Shown one piece after another: positions 1 to 8,478 of a stretch of 64,000 nt of DNA; the first letter of the stretch is position 1; each line of letters opens with the position of its first letter. The translations under genes and the position numbers were made by a program. The notes under the pieces are model-generated. The model was given only the letters and a program-made list of their open reading frames with translations, had not been told where the DNA came from and ran no database searches. Source of the DNA: Rhodococcus rhodnii (lineage in GTDB: Bacteria > Actinomycetota > Actinomycetes > Mycobacteriales > Pseudonocardiaceae); assembly GCA_000720375.1 (NCBI GenBank), contig JOAA01000013.1, forward strand, positions 1 through 64,000, written 5' to 3'.

Positions 1-165
1 GGCGCGATTTTGTGTGGAGTAGCGCCGCAAATAAGCTTGTCGGCGGGCAGGGCCGCAGGCCTGCCCGTGTTTCCCTGCTTTTGCGGCTGCCCAGAAAAAA
101 GACACAGCCTCCTTGGAGACCACAGCGGCAGGAGCCAGGCTGGGTGCTCCACACCAAATCGCGCC
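1..165. repeat. Imperfect terminal inverted repeat with a nested hairpin
   Basis: Bases 1-19 and 147-165 are inverted copies of each other with one mismatch. Inside them is a second, concentric structure: GCCGCAAA at 24-31 pairs with TTTGCGGC at 80-87, and CGGGCAGG at 44-51 pairs with CCTGCCCG at 60-67. There is no convincing gene here. It could be a small non-autonomous element (MITE-like), a palindromic intergenic repeat or a strong terminator for a gene left of the window. The left arm touches the window edge, so its full length is unknown. Confidence 0.6.
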
Positions 166-175
166 GCCCCGGGTA

Positions 176-320
176 GCAGCGCGCCGACCCAGCCACAGCG
201 CGCGCCGCGGTGACCCACCAGCGCGCCGAAACCAACCCCAGCGCGCCGAAACCAACCCCAGCGCGCCGAAACCAACTCCAGCGCGCCGAAGTAGGCACAG
301 CGCGCCGCAGTGACCCGCAG
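176..320. repeat. 20-bp tandem repeat with degenerate flanking copies
   Basis: The unit GCGCGCCGAAACCAACCCCA starts at 221 and 241, and a one-base variant starts at 261. A partial copy follows at 281, and degenerate units sharing CAGCGCGCCG extend to about 176 on the left and 310 on the right. The repeats are not interspaced by unique spacers, so this is not a CRISPR array. The rest of 321-407 shows no gene. Confidence 0.75.
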
Positions 321-407
321 GCGCCCCGGACCAACCCGCCATCCCACCGAAACCACGCCACCCAGCCGATCCAGCCGACCAAGCGTGGCCTTGATCACCT
401 CATTCTC

Positions 408-436
408 AACACGACAATGATAACCGTTACGGTGTT
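408..436. promoter_or_regulatory. Candidate Fur/Zur-type operator
   Basis: A 29-bp imperfect palindrome with outer arms AACAC and GTGTT. Its inner sequence TGATAAC-C-GTTA resembles one and a half arms of the 7-1-7 boxes bound by Fur-family metal regulators. It lies 30 bases upstream of the first gene of a three-gene transport unit. The palindrome is seen directly; the regulator assignment is inference. Confidence 0.4.
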
Positions 437-466
437 CGCGATATCAACGTCAAGCCGGGGAGTGCG

Positions 467-1666
467 GTGGCTGGGTCTGTCAGCATGCGTCGAAAGACGC
501 TGGCGCGTTTCGGGGAGCTGGCCCCCGTCGTCCGCCTTCTCGTCGTCACCCAGTTGCTGTTCAACATCGGGTTCTTCATGGTCCTGCCGTATCTGGCCGG
601 CCACCTCGTCGAAGACCTGGCATTGGCGGGCTGGCTCGTCGGTCTCGTCCTCGGCCTGCGGACGTTCAGCCAGCAGGGACTCTTCCTCGTCGGCGGCACC
701 CTGACCGACCGGTTCGGTGCGAAGCCGGTGATCCTCGCCGGATGCGCTGTCCGGGTCGCCGGGTTCGTGCTCCTTGCCGTCTCCGACACGCTGCCCGGCG
801 TGCTTGCGGGTGCGGTGCTCACTGGCTTCGCGGGCGCACTGTTCTCACCGGCTGTAGAAGCATCGCTGGCCCGAGAAGCAGGCCCGCAGTTACGGGGAAC
901 GGCATTCGCAACCCTCGCGGTGTGCGGGGAGATCGGTGCGGTGACCGGGCCATTGCTCGGCGCGCTCGTGCTCACGGACTTCAGCCTCGCTTGTTGGTTC
1001 GCGGCTGGCCTGTTCGTGCTCATCGCGATCGGTCACGCCTGGCTGCTGCCATACCGACCGGGGGAGCACCACTCGGAGCCGGTGCTGGCGGGGTGGCGTG
1101 CGGTGTTCGGCAACCGAGTGTTCGTTGTGTTCGCGGTGGCGTACTCCGGATATCTGGTGTCGTACAACCAGCTTTACCTTGCCCTGCCCAGTGAACTGCG
1201 GTCCGTGACCGGAGGTGAGGCCGCCCTCGGCTGGCTGTTCGCCCTGGCCTCCTTGATCATTGTCTTCGGGCAGTTGCCGACCACCGCGATCGCAAGGCGC
1301 GTACTGGGGCCCGGACGCGCTGTCGTGACCGGATTTGTGCTTATGGCCGCCGCTTTCGCTGTCGTGGCGCTGCCACTGCCAGGCTTGCTGCCCGCAGTCC
1401 TGTTGGTCGTTCTGTTGACCCTTGGGCAGATGCTCGCTGTGCCCTTCGCGCAGGAGTTGGTGCCGGTGCTCGCCGGCGAACGCCGGTTGGGTGCCCACTT
1501 CGGATTTCTGTCGTCAGTGGGTGGCATAGCCGTACTGATCGGCAGTACGGCCAGCGGCGCCGTGCTCGGTCTCGGACCGGTCGCCTGGCTGTTGCTCGCG
1601 CTCGTCCCTCTCGGTGGTGCCGTTGTGCTCGCCGTTCTCGTGTCCCGCGGCGTTCTGGCCCGCTGA
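467..1666 (+). CDS. MFS transporter (possible small-molecule or metallophore exporter)
   Basis: A 399-residue major facilitator superfamily protein with about twelve hydrophobic segments. The loop after TM2 carries the MFS signature region, with GGTLTDRFGAKPV near residues 70-82. The GTG start at 467 has GGGGAG six bases upstream; an ATG at 485 is the alternative. It is the first gene of a unit with an oligopeptide/nickel-type binding protein and fused permease, six bases before the next gene. This pairing of a small MFS exporter with an Opp/Nik-like importer recalls opine-metallophore systems (CntE with CntA-CntBC). That link is contextual only, because no biosynthesis gene is visible. It could equally export a drug or sugar. 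Confidence 0.8.
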   Translation: MAGSVSMRRKTLARFGELAPVVRLLVVTQLLFNIGFFMVLPYLAGHLVEDLALAGWLVGLVLGLRTFSQQGLFLVGGTLTDRFGAKPVILAGCAVRVAGFVLLAVSDTLPGVLAGAVLTGFAGALFSPAVEASLAREAGPQLRGTAFATLAVCGEIGAVTGPLLGALVLTDFSLACWFAAGLFVLIAIGHAWLLPYRPGEHHSEPVLAGWRAVFGNRVFVVFAVAYSGYLVSYNQLYLALPSELRSVTGGEAALGWLFALASLIIVFGQLPTTAIARRVLGPGRAVVTGFVLMAAAFAVVALPLPGLLPAVLLVVLLTLGQMLAVPFAQELVPVLAGERRLGAHFGFLSSVGGIAVLIGSTASGAVLGLGPVAWLLLALVPLGGAVVLAVLVSRGVLAR

Positions 1667-1681
1667 CAGAAGGTGGTTCTC

Positions 1682-3076
1682 TTGGTTCGGATAGTTGCGT
1701 TCCTGCTTGCCGTCGGCATGCTGGCAACGGGGTGTTTCGCTGGCTCTGCAACGAGTGACAGGTTACGTGTCGTGCTGCCGTTCCCGCCTGCGCAGGGGAT
1801 GTCGCCGTGGAGTGACGACGCTCTGCTACTCACCAGGCTTGGGATCGCGGAGCCGTTGGTGGAACTGGACACGAACGGCAAGCCTGTGCCGGGCCTCGCC
1901 GAAAGCTGGGCCAAAGTGGACGCGACGACATGGCGTTTTCGCGTGCGCGGCGGCGTGAAGCTCCACGACGGAACCACTCTGACGACGCAGCACGTGGCCG
2001 ACGCGCTCACCAAAGCGGCCTCGGCAAGCCCGGTTCCACGGGCTGTCAAAGGCCTCGGACTGACCGCGAAGGCAGACGGTGACCGTGAAGTCGTTGTCAC
2101 CACGACCAAACCGGATCCCGTGTTGCCGCAACGCCTGTCATCGCCGAACCTAGTGATCCTCGCTGGCAGCGCGGGCACTGGTCCGTTCATGCTGAAGTCC
2201 CTGCAGGGCAAGGACACCGCCGTGCTGGACGCCTTTGCCCAACACTGGGCCGGTGCTCCGCAAGTGTCCGGTGTGGACGTCAGGTTCGTGCCCGACGGCA
2301 CGGCCCGTGCTGCCGCGCTGAGGGCCGGTGAGGCAGACGTCGTGCACGCGCTGCCCGTCGCAGCGGCGGCGAACCTCGACGGCGGCCAACTGCTCGAAGT
2401 GCCGCTGCCCAGGACGGTTTCGTTGCACCTCAACACGTCGAAACCGCCATTCGCGGACGCCGGTCTCCGGGCCGCTGCCCGTAGCTCGGTCGACCCGAAC
2501 GCGCTCGCGAAAGGTGTGTACGAGGGCCGCGCGGACGCTGCACAGGGCATCTACGGCCCAGCCAGTCCCTGGGCGGGACAACGGACCATCAACCACCCGA
2601 CCGCCCCTGCGACACCGGCAGGGCAGAAGGTCGTACTCGCCACGTACGGCGACCGTGCGGAACTGCCCGAAGTCGCGAGCGTGATCGCGGAAGCGTTGCG
2701 GGCAAAAGGGTTTGTCGTCGAGCAGGTGGTACGCGAATACAGCCTGCTGGAACCGGATCTGCTCGCGGGCAAGTTCGACGCCGTCGTATCAACCCGCTCC
2801 TACCTGCTCGACACCGGCGATCCATTCACCTACCTGGCAACGGACATGACGTGCGGCGGCAGCTACAACCTGGCCCGCCTCTGCGATCCAGCGATCGACA
2901 CGGCCATCGGACAGGCACAGGACGCACTCAAGGTAGAGGCCGCCATTCTCGCGACCGACGCGCTCGTGCCGCTGGTGCATGAACGTGCCCGGATCGGTGT
3001 GGCGCAGGGTGTCACCGAGGTGGCCGCCGACTCGTTCGAACGACACCTCATCACCAAGGCGACTCGACGATCGTGA
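1682..3076 (+). CDS. ABC transporter substrate-binding lipoprotein, oligopeptide/nickel family (SBP_bac_5)
   Basis: A 464-residue extracellular binding protein. The N-terminus is a lipoprotein signal ending LATGC. The body shows hallmarks of the family: LAESWAKVDATTWRFRVRGG near residues 60-80, then KLHDGTTLT, and the RAAALRAGEADVVHAL segment. The TTG at 1682 is preferred because AGAAGG at 1667-1672 is then about nine bases upstream; the in-frame GTG at 1673 would sit directly on that site. It overlaps the permease gene by four bases. The family binds peptides, nickel or metal-chelate complexes, and the actual ligand cannot be read from sequence. Confidence 0.85.
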   Translation: MVRIVAFLLAVGMLATGCFAGSATSDRLRVVLPFPPAQGMSPWSDDALLLTRLGIAEPLVELDTNGKPVPGLAESWAKVDATTWRFRVRGGVKLHDGTTLTTQHVADALTKAASASPVPRAVKGLGLTAKADGDREVVVTTTKPDPVLPQRLSSPNLVILAGSAGTGPFMLKSLQGKDTAVLDAFAQHWAGAPQVSGVDVRFVPDGTARAAALRAGEADVVHALPVAAAANLDGGQLLEVPLPRTVSLHLNTSKPPFADAGLRAAARSSVDPNALAKGVYEGRADAAQGIYGPASPWAGQRTINHPTAPATPAGQKVVLATYGDRAELPEVASVIAEALRAKGFVVEQVVREYSLLEPDLLAGKFDAVVSTRSYLLDTGDPFTYLATDMTCGGSYNLARLCDPAIDTAIGQAQDALKVEAAILATDALVPLVHERARIGVAQGVTEVAADSFERHLITKATRRS

Positions 3077-4719
3077 TCGTGCTGCGCCGGTTCGCGATCC
3101 TGCTCGCCGCAACGGTGACTGTCGGTCTGTTGCCCATGCTCGCCGGTCGGGACCCCGCACTTGCGGTGTTACGGGCCAGGCTCACGGATCGCGAACCGGA
3201 CCAGGCGGCGCTGGCCGCCGTACGCGCCGAACTCGGCCTCGACGCGGGGCCGTTCGGCCTGCTCCAACGCTGGGCCGAAGGCTTGGTACGCGCGGATTTC
3301 GGGCGGTCATGGGTGTCCGGCGCGCCCGTCGGCCCGGAACTGCTGCGTGCCTTGCAGGTTTCGATGACTCTCGCCGGATTCGCCGCCTTGGTGGCCATCC
3401 TGGTCGCACTACCGCTGGCGGCACGGGGATTGTCACGGACAGCGGCGACGCTCGCCGCCCTGCCCGAATTCCTCATCGCGATGGTGCTGTTGGTGGTCTT
3501 CGCCGTGAGGTTGCGGCTGCTGCCCACGGCCGGCTGGGACAGCGCGACGCATGCCGTGCTGCCGGCAATAGCGCTCGGTGTGCCCGCGGGCGCTGTTCTC
3601 GGCACGGTCGGCCACGACGCTGTTCGGGCGGCCAGCGCCGAGCCGTGGATCGCCACGTGGCAGGCCGCGGGATATTCGCGTCGGCTCGTGATGGCGGCCG
3701 TGGCCCGGCGGGCCGCGTCCGTGGTCAGCGGACAGCTCGCGCTGATCGTGGCCGGGTTGTTCGGCGGGGCGGTGGCCGTCGAGGTCGTGTTCGCGTTGCC
3801 GGGCATCGGCCGGATGGCCGTGTCAGGGGCTTTGGCCCAGGATATGCCTGTCGTGCAAGGGTGCGTTCTGGTCATTCTGGTGATCGGCACCGTGGCGGGT
3901 GCATTGGGAACGTGGGGGCAACGCCTGCTGCTCGGTCCCGCCTTCACGGCCGGGAGCATGGTGGCGTCGCCTGCTCTCACCCCGCGACGACCACGGCTGC
4001 TGCCAGTGTTGGCGTTGGTGATCGTTGGTGTCACCGTGGCGGGCCTTTTGCGGGATCCGATGGCGGTCGACCTCGCCGCCCGTCTGCGACCTCCGTCCCT
4101 TCAGCATCCCTTCGGAACGGACGCTCTGGGACGTGACCTGCTTGCCCGTGTCGGGCACGGCGCGTTGAGCACCGCCGTCCTGGCGCTCCTGGTGACGGCC
4201 GCGGCCTGGGCCATCGGACTGGCCTGGGGCTTGATCTTCCGAGGTACGGCCGTCGTCGATGTGGCGAACGCATTGCCGCCCACGATCGCGGCCCTGATCG
4301 TGGTCACCGTCGTAGGTCCAGGGGTGCTCGGCGCCGCGGTGGCGGTCGCGGCCGTGTTGTGGGCGCCGCTGGCTGCGCACGCGCGGTCGCTCGCGCTCGA
4401 ACAGCGAGCGTCGCTGCACTTGGAGGCGTCCCGCGCCATCGGCGCTACCAGGACTTGGTTGCTCATGAGGCACGTGCTGCCTGCGGTTGTCCCAGCGGTG
4501 ACGCGCGGTGCCGTTGTCCGGCTCCCAGGTGTCGCGCTGGCCGTGGCCTCGCTCGGGTTTCTCGGCCTCGGCGCCCAGCCGCCCAGCCCGGAGTGGGGGA
4601 TGCTGCTCGCCGAGGGGATGCCGTACGTGGAGCGCGCTCCATGGGGCGTGTTGTTCCCGGTAGGCGCGCTGGCGGCACTCGGAATTACAGCTGCCGGTGT
4701 TGCCGCCCGGATTCGCTAG
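3073..4719 (+). CDS. ABC permease with two fused BPD_transp_1 domains (OppB-OppC type)
   Basis: At 548 residues this is about twice the size of a single Opp/Nik permease. Residues about 1-285 are OppB-like, including an EAA-loop region AAGYSRRLVMAAVARR near 195-210. Residues about 300-548 are OppC-like, with LRPPSLQHPFGTDALGRDLLARV near 340-360 and a second EAA loop at SRAIGATRTWLLMRHVLP near 455-472. It would form the whole membrane channel for the adjacent binding protein. The GTG start overlaps the upstream stop (GTGA). No ATPase gene follows; the next gene is a LacI regulator, so the motor subunit must come from elsewhere. Confidence 0.88.
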   Translation: MIVLRRFAILLAATVTVGLLPMLAGRDPALAVLRARLTDREPDQAALAAVRAELGLDAGPFGLLQRWAEGLVRADFGRSWVSGAPVGPELLRALQVSMTLAGFAALVAILVALPLAARGLSRTAATLAALPEFLIAMVLLVVFAVRLRLLPTAGWDSATHAVLPAIALGVPAGAVLGTVGHDAVRAASAEPWIATWQAAGYSRRLVMAAVARRAASVVSGQLALIVAGLFGGAVAVEVVFALPGIGRMAVSGALAQDMPVVQGCVLVILVIGTVAGALGTWGQRLLLGPAFTAGSMVASPALTPRRPRLLPVLALVIVGVTVAGLLRDPMAVDLAARLRPPSLQHPFGTDALGRDLLARVGHGALSTAVLALLVTAAAWAIGLAWGLIFRGTAVVDVANALPPTIAALIVVTVVGPGVLGAAVAVAAVLWAPLAAHARSLALEQRASLHLEASRAIGATRTWLLMRHVLPAVVPAVTRGAVVRLPGVALAVASLGFLGLGAQPPSPEWGMLLAEGMPYVERAPWGVLFPVGALAALGITAAGVAARIR

Positions 4720-4820
4720 CGGGAGGCGGTATCGTCATCCCGATGGTGATCGCACGACCTGGGTGGCTGATTGCGCGCTCGTGACTTGACTGTTACGCCC
4801 GTGCTCCTTGACCCAGTGGA

Positions 4821-4834
4821 TGTTATCGCTAACA
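4821..4834. promoter_or_regulatory. LacI-family operator (site 1) before the regulator gene
   Basis: TGTTATCGCTAACA, one base away from the perfect palindrome TGTTAGCGCTAACA found before the importer operon at 5919. It lies about 45 bases upstream of the regulator start and downstream of a TTGACC -35-like sequence at 4808, suggesting autoregulation. Confidence 0.75.
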
Positions 4835-4877
4835 CTGACCTCTCGTCACGCCGCAGCGAAGCGAACGGGAGGTGGTC

Positions 4878-5879
4878 ATGACAGGCACACGGCATGCGAG
4901 CCTGACCGACGTGGCCGAGCTCGCGGGCGTGTCCCACATGACGGTGTCCCGGGTGATCAACGGGACCGGACCGGTCCGTGCCGAGACGCGAGCCCGCGTG
5001 ATGGCCGCCGTGGAAAAGCTGGACTACCGGCCCAACTCGGCCGCCCGCGCCCTGGTCACCGGCAAGACCGGCAACCTCGGCGTGGTCGCGCTGGACTCCA
5101 CCCTCTACGGCCCGGCGAGCACGCTGTACGGCATCGAGAACGCCGCCCGTGAGGCGGGGTATTCGGTCACGATCACCAGCGTCAGCGCCCCGAACCGGAC
5201 GTCCATCGCCGACGCCATCGAAACCCTGCGCAGGCAGGCGGTCGAGGGCATCGTGGTGATCGCGCCGCACGTGGCGACGGGCAAGGCCTTGGCGCACATG
5301 CCCAGCGACGTGCCCCTGGTCGCCGTCGGCGGTGGCGAGCACGCCCCGATCCCGGTGATCGCGGTCGACCAGTACGACGGTGCCCGTCGCGCGACCGAGC
5401 ATTTGCTCGCGCTGGGGCACAAGACGGTGTGGCACGTGGCTGGCCCGGCCGACTGGCTGGAGGCACGCGATCGTGAGCTGGCCTGGCGGGAGACCCTGGA
5501 ACGGCGCGGCGCCAAGGTGCCGCGTGTGGTGCGTGGCGACTGGAGCTCGCGCTCAGGGTACGAAGCCGGCCGAAGCCTTGCCGGGCAGAAGGGCGTTGGC
5601 GCGGTCTTCGTGGCCAACGACCAGATGGCGCTGGGCTTGCTGCGTGCGTTCGCCGAAGCGGGCATCAGCGTCCCCAGGGACGTGCACGTCGCCGGGTTCG
5701 ACGACGTGCCGGAGGCCGCGTACTTCAGTCCGCCGCTGACCACCGTCCGGCAGGACTTCATCGAGGTGGGCAGACGGACCTTCCGGCAGCTCGCCACGAG
5801 AATCGCCGGTCATCAGCCCGAAGCACGCGACCTGGTACCCGCCGAGTTGATCGTCAGGGAGAGCACCGGACCCCGGTAG
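4878..5879 (+). CDS. LacI-family transcriptional regulator of the arabinose locus (AraR-like role)
   Basis: A 333-residue LacI/GalR repressor. The N-terminal helix-turn-helix is SLTDVAELAGVSHMTVSRVI, followed by the hinge-helix region with PNSAARALVTGKTG. A periplasmic-binding-like sensor domain follows, with VFVANDQMALGLLRAFAEAGI and VAGFDDVPEAAYFSPPLTTV near the C-terminus. ATG 4878 is chosen because GGGAGG ends five bases upstream. The same operator motif stands before this gene, the importer operon and araB, so it most likely represses all three and is released by L-arabinose or a derivative. The ligand is inferred from the neighbours. Confidence 0.88.
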   Translation: MTGTRHASLTDVAELAGVSHMTVSRVINGTGPVRAETRARVMAAVEKLDYRPNSAARALVTGKTGNLGVVALDSTLYGPASTLYGIENAAREAGYSVTITSVSAPNRTSIADAIETLRRQAVEGIVVIAPHVATGKALAHMPSDVPLVAVGGGEHAPIPVIAVDQYDGARRATEHLLALGHKTVWHVAGPADWLEARDRELAWRETLERRGAKVPRVVRGDWSSRSGYEAGRSLAGQKGVGAVFVANDQMALGLLRAFAEAGISVPRDVHVAGFDDVPEAAYFSPPLTTVRQDFIEVGRRTFRQLATRIAGHQPEARDLVPAELIVRESTGPR

Positions 5880-5918
5880 CACCCTGGCGTGTTCCGCCAT
5901 CGTTGAGACCCTTGCTGA

Positions 5919-5932
5919 TGTTAGCGCTAACA
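5919..5932. promoter_or_regulatory. LacI-family operator (site 2), perfect palindrome
   Basis: TGTTAGCGCTAACA, a perfect 14-bp palindrome 18 bases before the binding-protein start. A TTGAGA hexamer at 5903-5908 could be the -35 box, which would place the operator over the -10 region and block polymerase directly. Confidence 0.85.
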
Positions 5933-5950
5933 AAGTTGTTGGGAGCCGCC

Positions 5951-6955
5951 ATGAAGTACAGGAAGCTGGCCGCTGCGGCGGCCGGGATGGTCAGCGTCGC
6001 GTTACTCGCCGGGTGCGGTGGTGGTAACGGCGGCGGCAACCAGCCAGCCGGTGGCAGTGGTAGTGGTAGTGGCGGTGGCCAGATCACGCTGGGCTTCTCC
6101 CAGGTGGGGGCGGAAAGCGGCTGGCGGACCGCGAACACCAAGTCGATCCAGGACTCGGCCAAGGCCGCGGGCATCGACCTGAAGTTCTCCGACGCGCAGC
6201 AGAAACAGGAGAACCAGATCAGGGCGATCCGGTCGTTCATCCAGCAGAAGGTCAAGGTGATCGCGTTCTCGCCGGTCGTCGAGTCCGGCTGGGACACCGT
6301 GCTTAAGGAGGCCAAGACCGCCAACATCCCGGTCATCCTGACCGACCGGGCGATCGACTCGCCGGACAAGTCGCTGTACAAGTCGTTCCTCGGCTCGGAC
6401 TTCGTCAAGGAGGGCCGCAAGGCGGGGGAGTGGGTGACCAAGGAGTTCGCCTCGGCCACCGGTGACGTGAACATCGTGGAACTGCAGGGCACCACCGGAT
6501 CCGCGCCGGCCAACGACCGCAAGCAGGGCTTCGCCGAGGTGATCGCGGCCAACCCGAAGCTCAAGGTGGTCGCCTCGCAGACCGGCGAGTTCACCCGTGC
6601 CAAGGGCAAAGAGGTGATGGAGGCCTTCCTGAAGTCGCAGAGCAAGATCGACGTGCTCTACGCGCACAACGACGACATGGCGCTCGGTGCGATCGAAGCC
6701 ATCCAGGGCGCGGGCAAGAAGCCGGGCACGGACATCAAGATCCTGTCCATCGACGCGGTCAAGGACGGCATGCAGGCGCTGGCCGACGGCAAGATCAACT
6801 ACATCGTCGAGTGCAACCCGCTGCTCGGACCGCAGCTGATGGACCTGGTCAAGAAGGTCGCCGCCGGTGAGCAGGTGCCGCAGCGCATCGAGACCGAGGA
6901 GACCGAGTTCGACCAGGCCAAGGCCAAAGAAGTTCTCCCACAGCGCCAATACTGA
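5951..6955 (+). CDS. ytfQ: Sugar ABC transporter substrate-binding lipoprotein, YtfQ (furanose) type
   Basis: A 334-residue lipoprotein with signal peptide and lipobox LLAGC, then a Gly/Ser-rich linker. The mature part closely follows E. coli YtfQ: GFSQVGAESGWRTANTKSIQ near residues 51-70, then DAQQKQENQIRAIRSF, VVELQGTTGSAPANDRKQGF-like text and YAHNDDMALGAIEAI. YtfQ binds galactofuranose, and related proteins serve L-arabinose in other bacteria (AraU of Shewanella). Because araBDA follow downstream, L-arabinofuranose is the likely ligand here, though this is inference. ATG 5951 has GGGAG five bases upstream. It heads an operon with an ATPase and two permeases in the exact YtfQ-R-T-YjfF order. 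Confidence 0.88.
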   Translation: MKYRKLAAAAAGMVSVALLAGCGGGNGGGNQPAGGSGSGSGGGQITLGFSQVGAESGWRTANTKSIQDSAKAAGIDLKFSDAQQKQENQIRAIRSFIQQKVKVIAFSPVVESGWDTVLKEAKTANIPVILTDRAIDSPDKSLYKSFLGSDFVKEGRKAGEWVTKEFASATGDVNIVELQGTTGSAPANDRKQGFAEVIAANPKLKVVASQTGEFTRAKGKEVMEAFLKSQSKIDVLYAHNDDMALGAIEAIQGAGKKPGTDIKILSIDAVKDGMQALADGKINYIVECNPLLGPQLMDLVKKVAAGEQVPQRIETEETEFDQAKAKEVLPQRQY

Positions 6956-6981
6956 GCGCCTGTACTGAGTGGCAGTAGGCG

Positions 6982-8478
6982 ATGATTCTGCGGATGACGG
7001 GAATCCACAAGCGGTTCCCAGGCGTGATCGCCCTCGACGGCGTGGACTTCCGGCTCTTGCCTGGCGAAGTGCACGCGTTGATGGGCGAGAACGGCGCGGG
7101 CAAATCGACCCTGATCAAAGTGTTGACCGGGGTGTACGGGGTCGACGGTGGCGAGATCGAGTTCGGCGGCGAGCCGGTCTCGTTCACCGGGCCCGCCGCC
7201 GCGCAGCGAGCCGGCGTGAGCACGGTGTACCAAGAGGTCAATCTGTGCCCGAACCTCTCGATCGCCGAGAACATCCTGCTCGGCCGGGAACCACGCAGGT
7301 TCGGCCGGATCCTGTGGTCGAAGATGCGCCGCCGCGCCGAGGAACTGCTCGCTCGGCTCGACCTGGAGCTGGATGTGACGGCTCCGCTGTCCACTCAGTC
7401 GATCGCGGTGCAGCAACTGGTCGCGATCGCCAGGGCACTGGACGTCGACGCGCGGGTGCTCGTACTCGACGAGCCGACGTCCAGTTTGGACTCCCACGAG
7501 GTCGACCGGCTGCTCGCGGTGATGCGCACCCTGCGCGCCGAGGGGATGGCGATCCTGTTCGTCTCGCACTTCATCGACCAGGTCTTCGCCATCTCCGACC
7601 GGATGACCGTGCTGCGGAACGGAAAACTCGTCGGCGAGTACCTGACCACGCAGATCACCCCGGTCGGGCTGGTCACCAAGATGATCGGCAAGGAACTCGC
7701 GACGCTGGACGAGCTCGAGCAGGTTCGGCCGGAGCGAGTCGACCAGCAGGAGCTGTTGCGGGCCGGTGACCTGGGCCGCAAGGGCGGCATCGAGCCGTTC
7801 TCGTTGGAGATCCAGCGAGGCGAGGTGGTCGGGCTGGCTGGGCTGCTCGGATCGGGACGCACCGAGCTGGCCCGGCTGCTGTACGGCGCCGACCACGCCG
7901 ACCACGGCACGGTGCACATCGACGAGAAGCCGGTCAAGCTGCGCTCGCCGCGTACGGCCATCGCCCGAGGGATCGCGTTCTGCTCGGAGAACCGCAAGAC
8001 CGAAGGCCTGGTGGAAGATCTGACGGTCCGCGAGAACATCGCGCTGGCCGTGCAGGCTTCGCGTGGCTGGACCAAACCGTTGTCCCGCAAGCGCCAGGAC
8101 GAGATCGCCGAGCGCAGCATCAAGGCGCTCGACATCCGCCCGGCCAACCCCGAGGCCAAGGTGCGGGATCTGTCCGGCGGCAACCAGCAGAAGGTGCTGC
8201 TGGCCCGCTGGCTGATCACCAATCCGCGGCTGCTGATCCTCGACGAGCCCACGCGCGGGATCGACATCGGCGCCAAGACCGAGATCCAGAAACTGGTCAC
8301 GCAACTGGCCGCCGAGGGCATGGCGGTGGTGTTCATCTCCGCGGAACTGGAAGAGGTCCTGCGGCTGAGCGACCGGGTGATGGTGTTGCGGGACAGGCAC
8401 GTCGTCGCGCAACTGCACAACGACTCGCTCACCCCCGAGCAGATCATGGCGACGATCGCGGACGGAGGCGGGGAATGA
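6982..8478 (+). CDS. ytfR: Sugar ABC transporter ATPase with two nucleotide-binding domains, YtfR type
   Basis: A 498-residue fused ATPase of the monosaccharide (RbsA/MglA) class. The first domain has Walker [10 protein letters not shown] near residue 34 and Walker B VLVLDEPTSSLDS near 157. The second has the usual degenerate Walker A GLLGSGRTEL, the signature [15 protein letters not shown] and Walker [17 protein letters not shown]. It powers import for the adjacent binding protein and permeases. The start site is weak (AGTAGG just upstream of ATG 6982), and ATG 6994 is an alternative. The stop overlaps the next gene by four bases. Confidence 0.92.
   Translation: MILRMTGIHKRFPGVIALDGVDFRLLPGEVHALMGENGAGKSTLIKVLTGVYGVDGGEIEFGGEPVSFTGPAAAQRAGVSTVYQEVNLCPNLSIAENILLGREPRRFGRILWSKMRRRAEELLARLDLELDVTAPLSTQSIAVQQLVAIARALDVDARVLVLDEPTSSLDSHEVDRLLAVMRTLRAEGMAILFVSHFIDQVFAISDRMTVLRNGKLVGEYLTTQITPVGLVTKMIGKELATLDELEQVRPERVDQQELLRAGDLGRKGGIEPFSLEIQRGEVVGLAGLLGSGRTELARLLYGADHADHGTVHIDEKPVKLRSPRTAIARGIAFCSENRKTEGLVEDLTVRENIALAVQASRGWTKPLSRKRQDEIAERSIKALDIRPANPEAKVRDLSGGNQQKVLLARWLITNPRLLILDEPTRGIDIGAKTEIQKLVTQLAAEGMAVVFISAELEEVLRLSDRVMVLRDRHVVAQLHNDSLTPEQIMATIADGGGE

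Noticed and set aside
221..300. Possible CRISPR array
   Set aside because: The 20-bp units are directly adjacent with no unique spacers, and no cas genes are seen.
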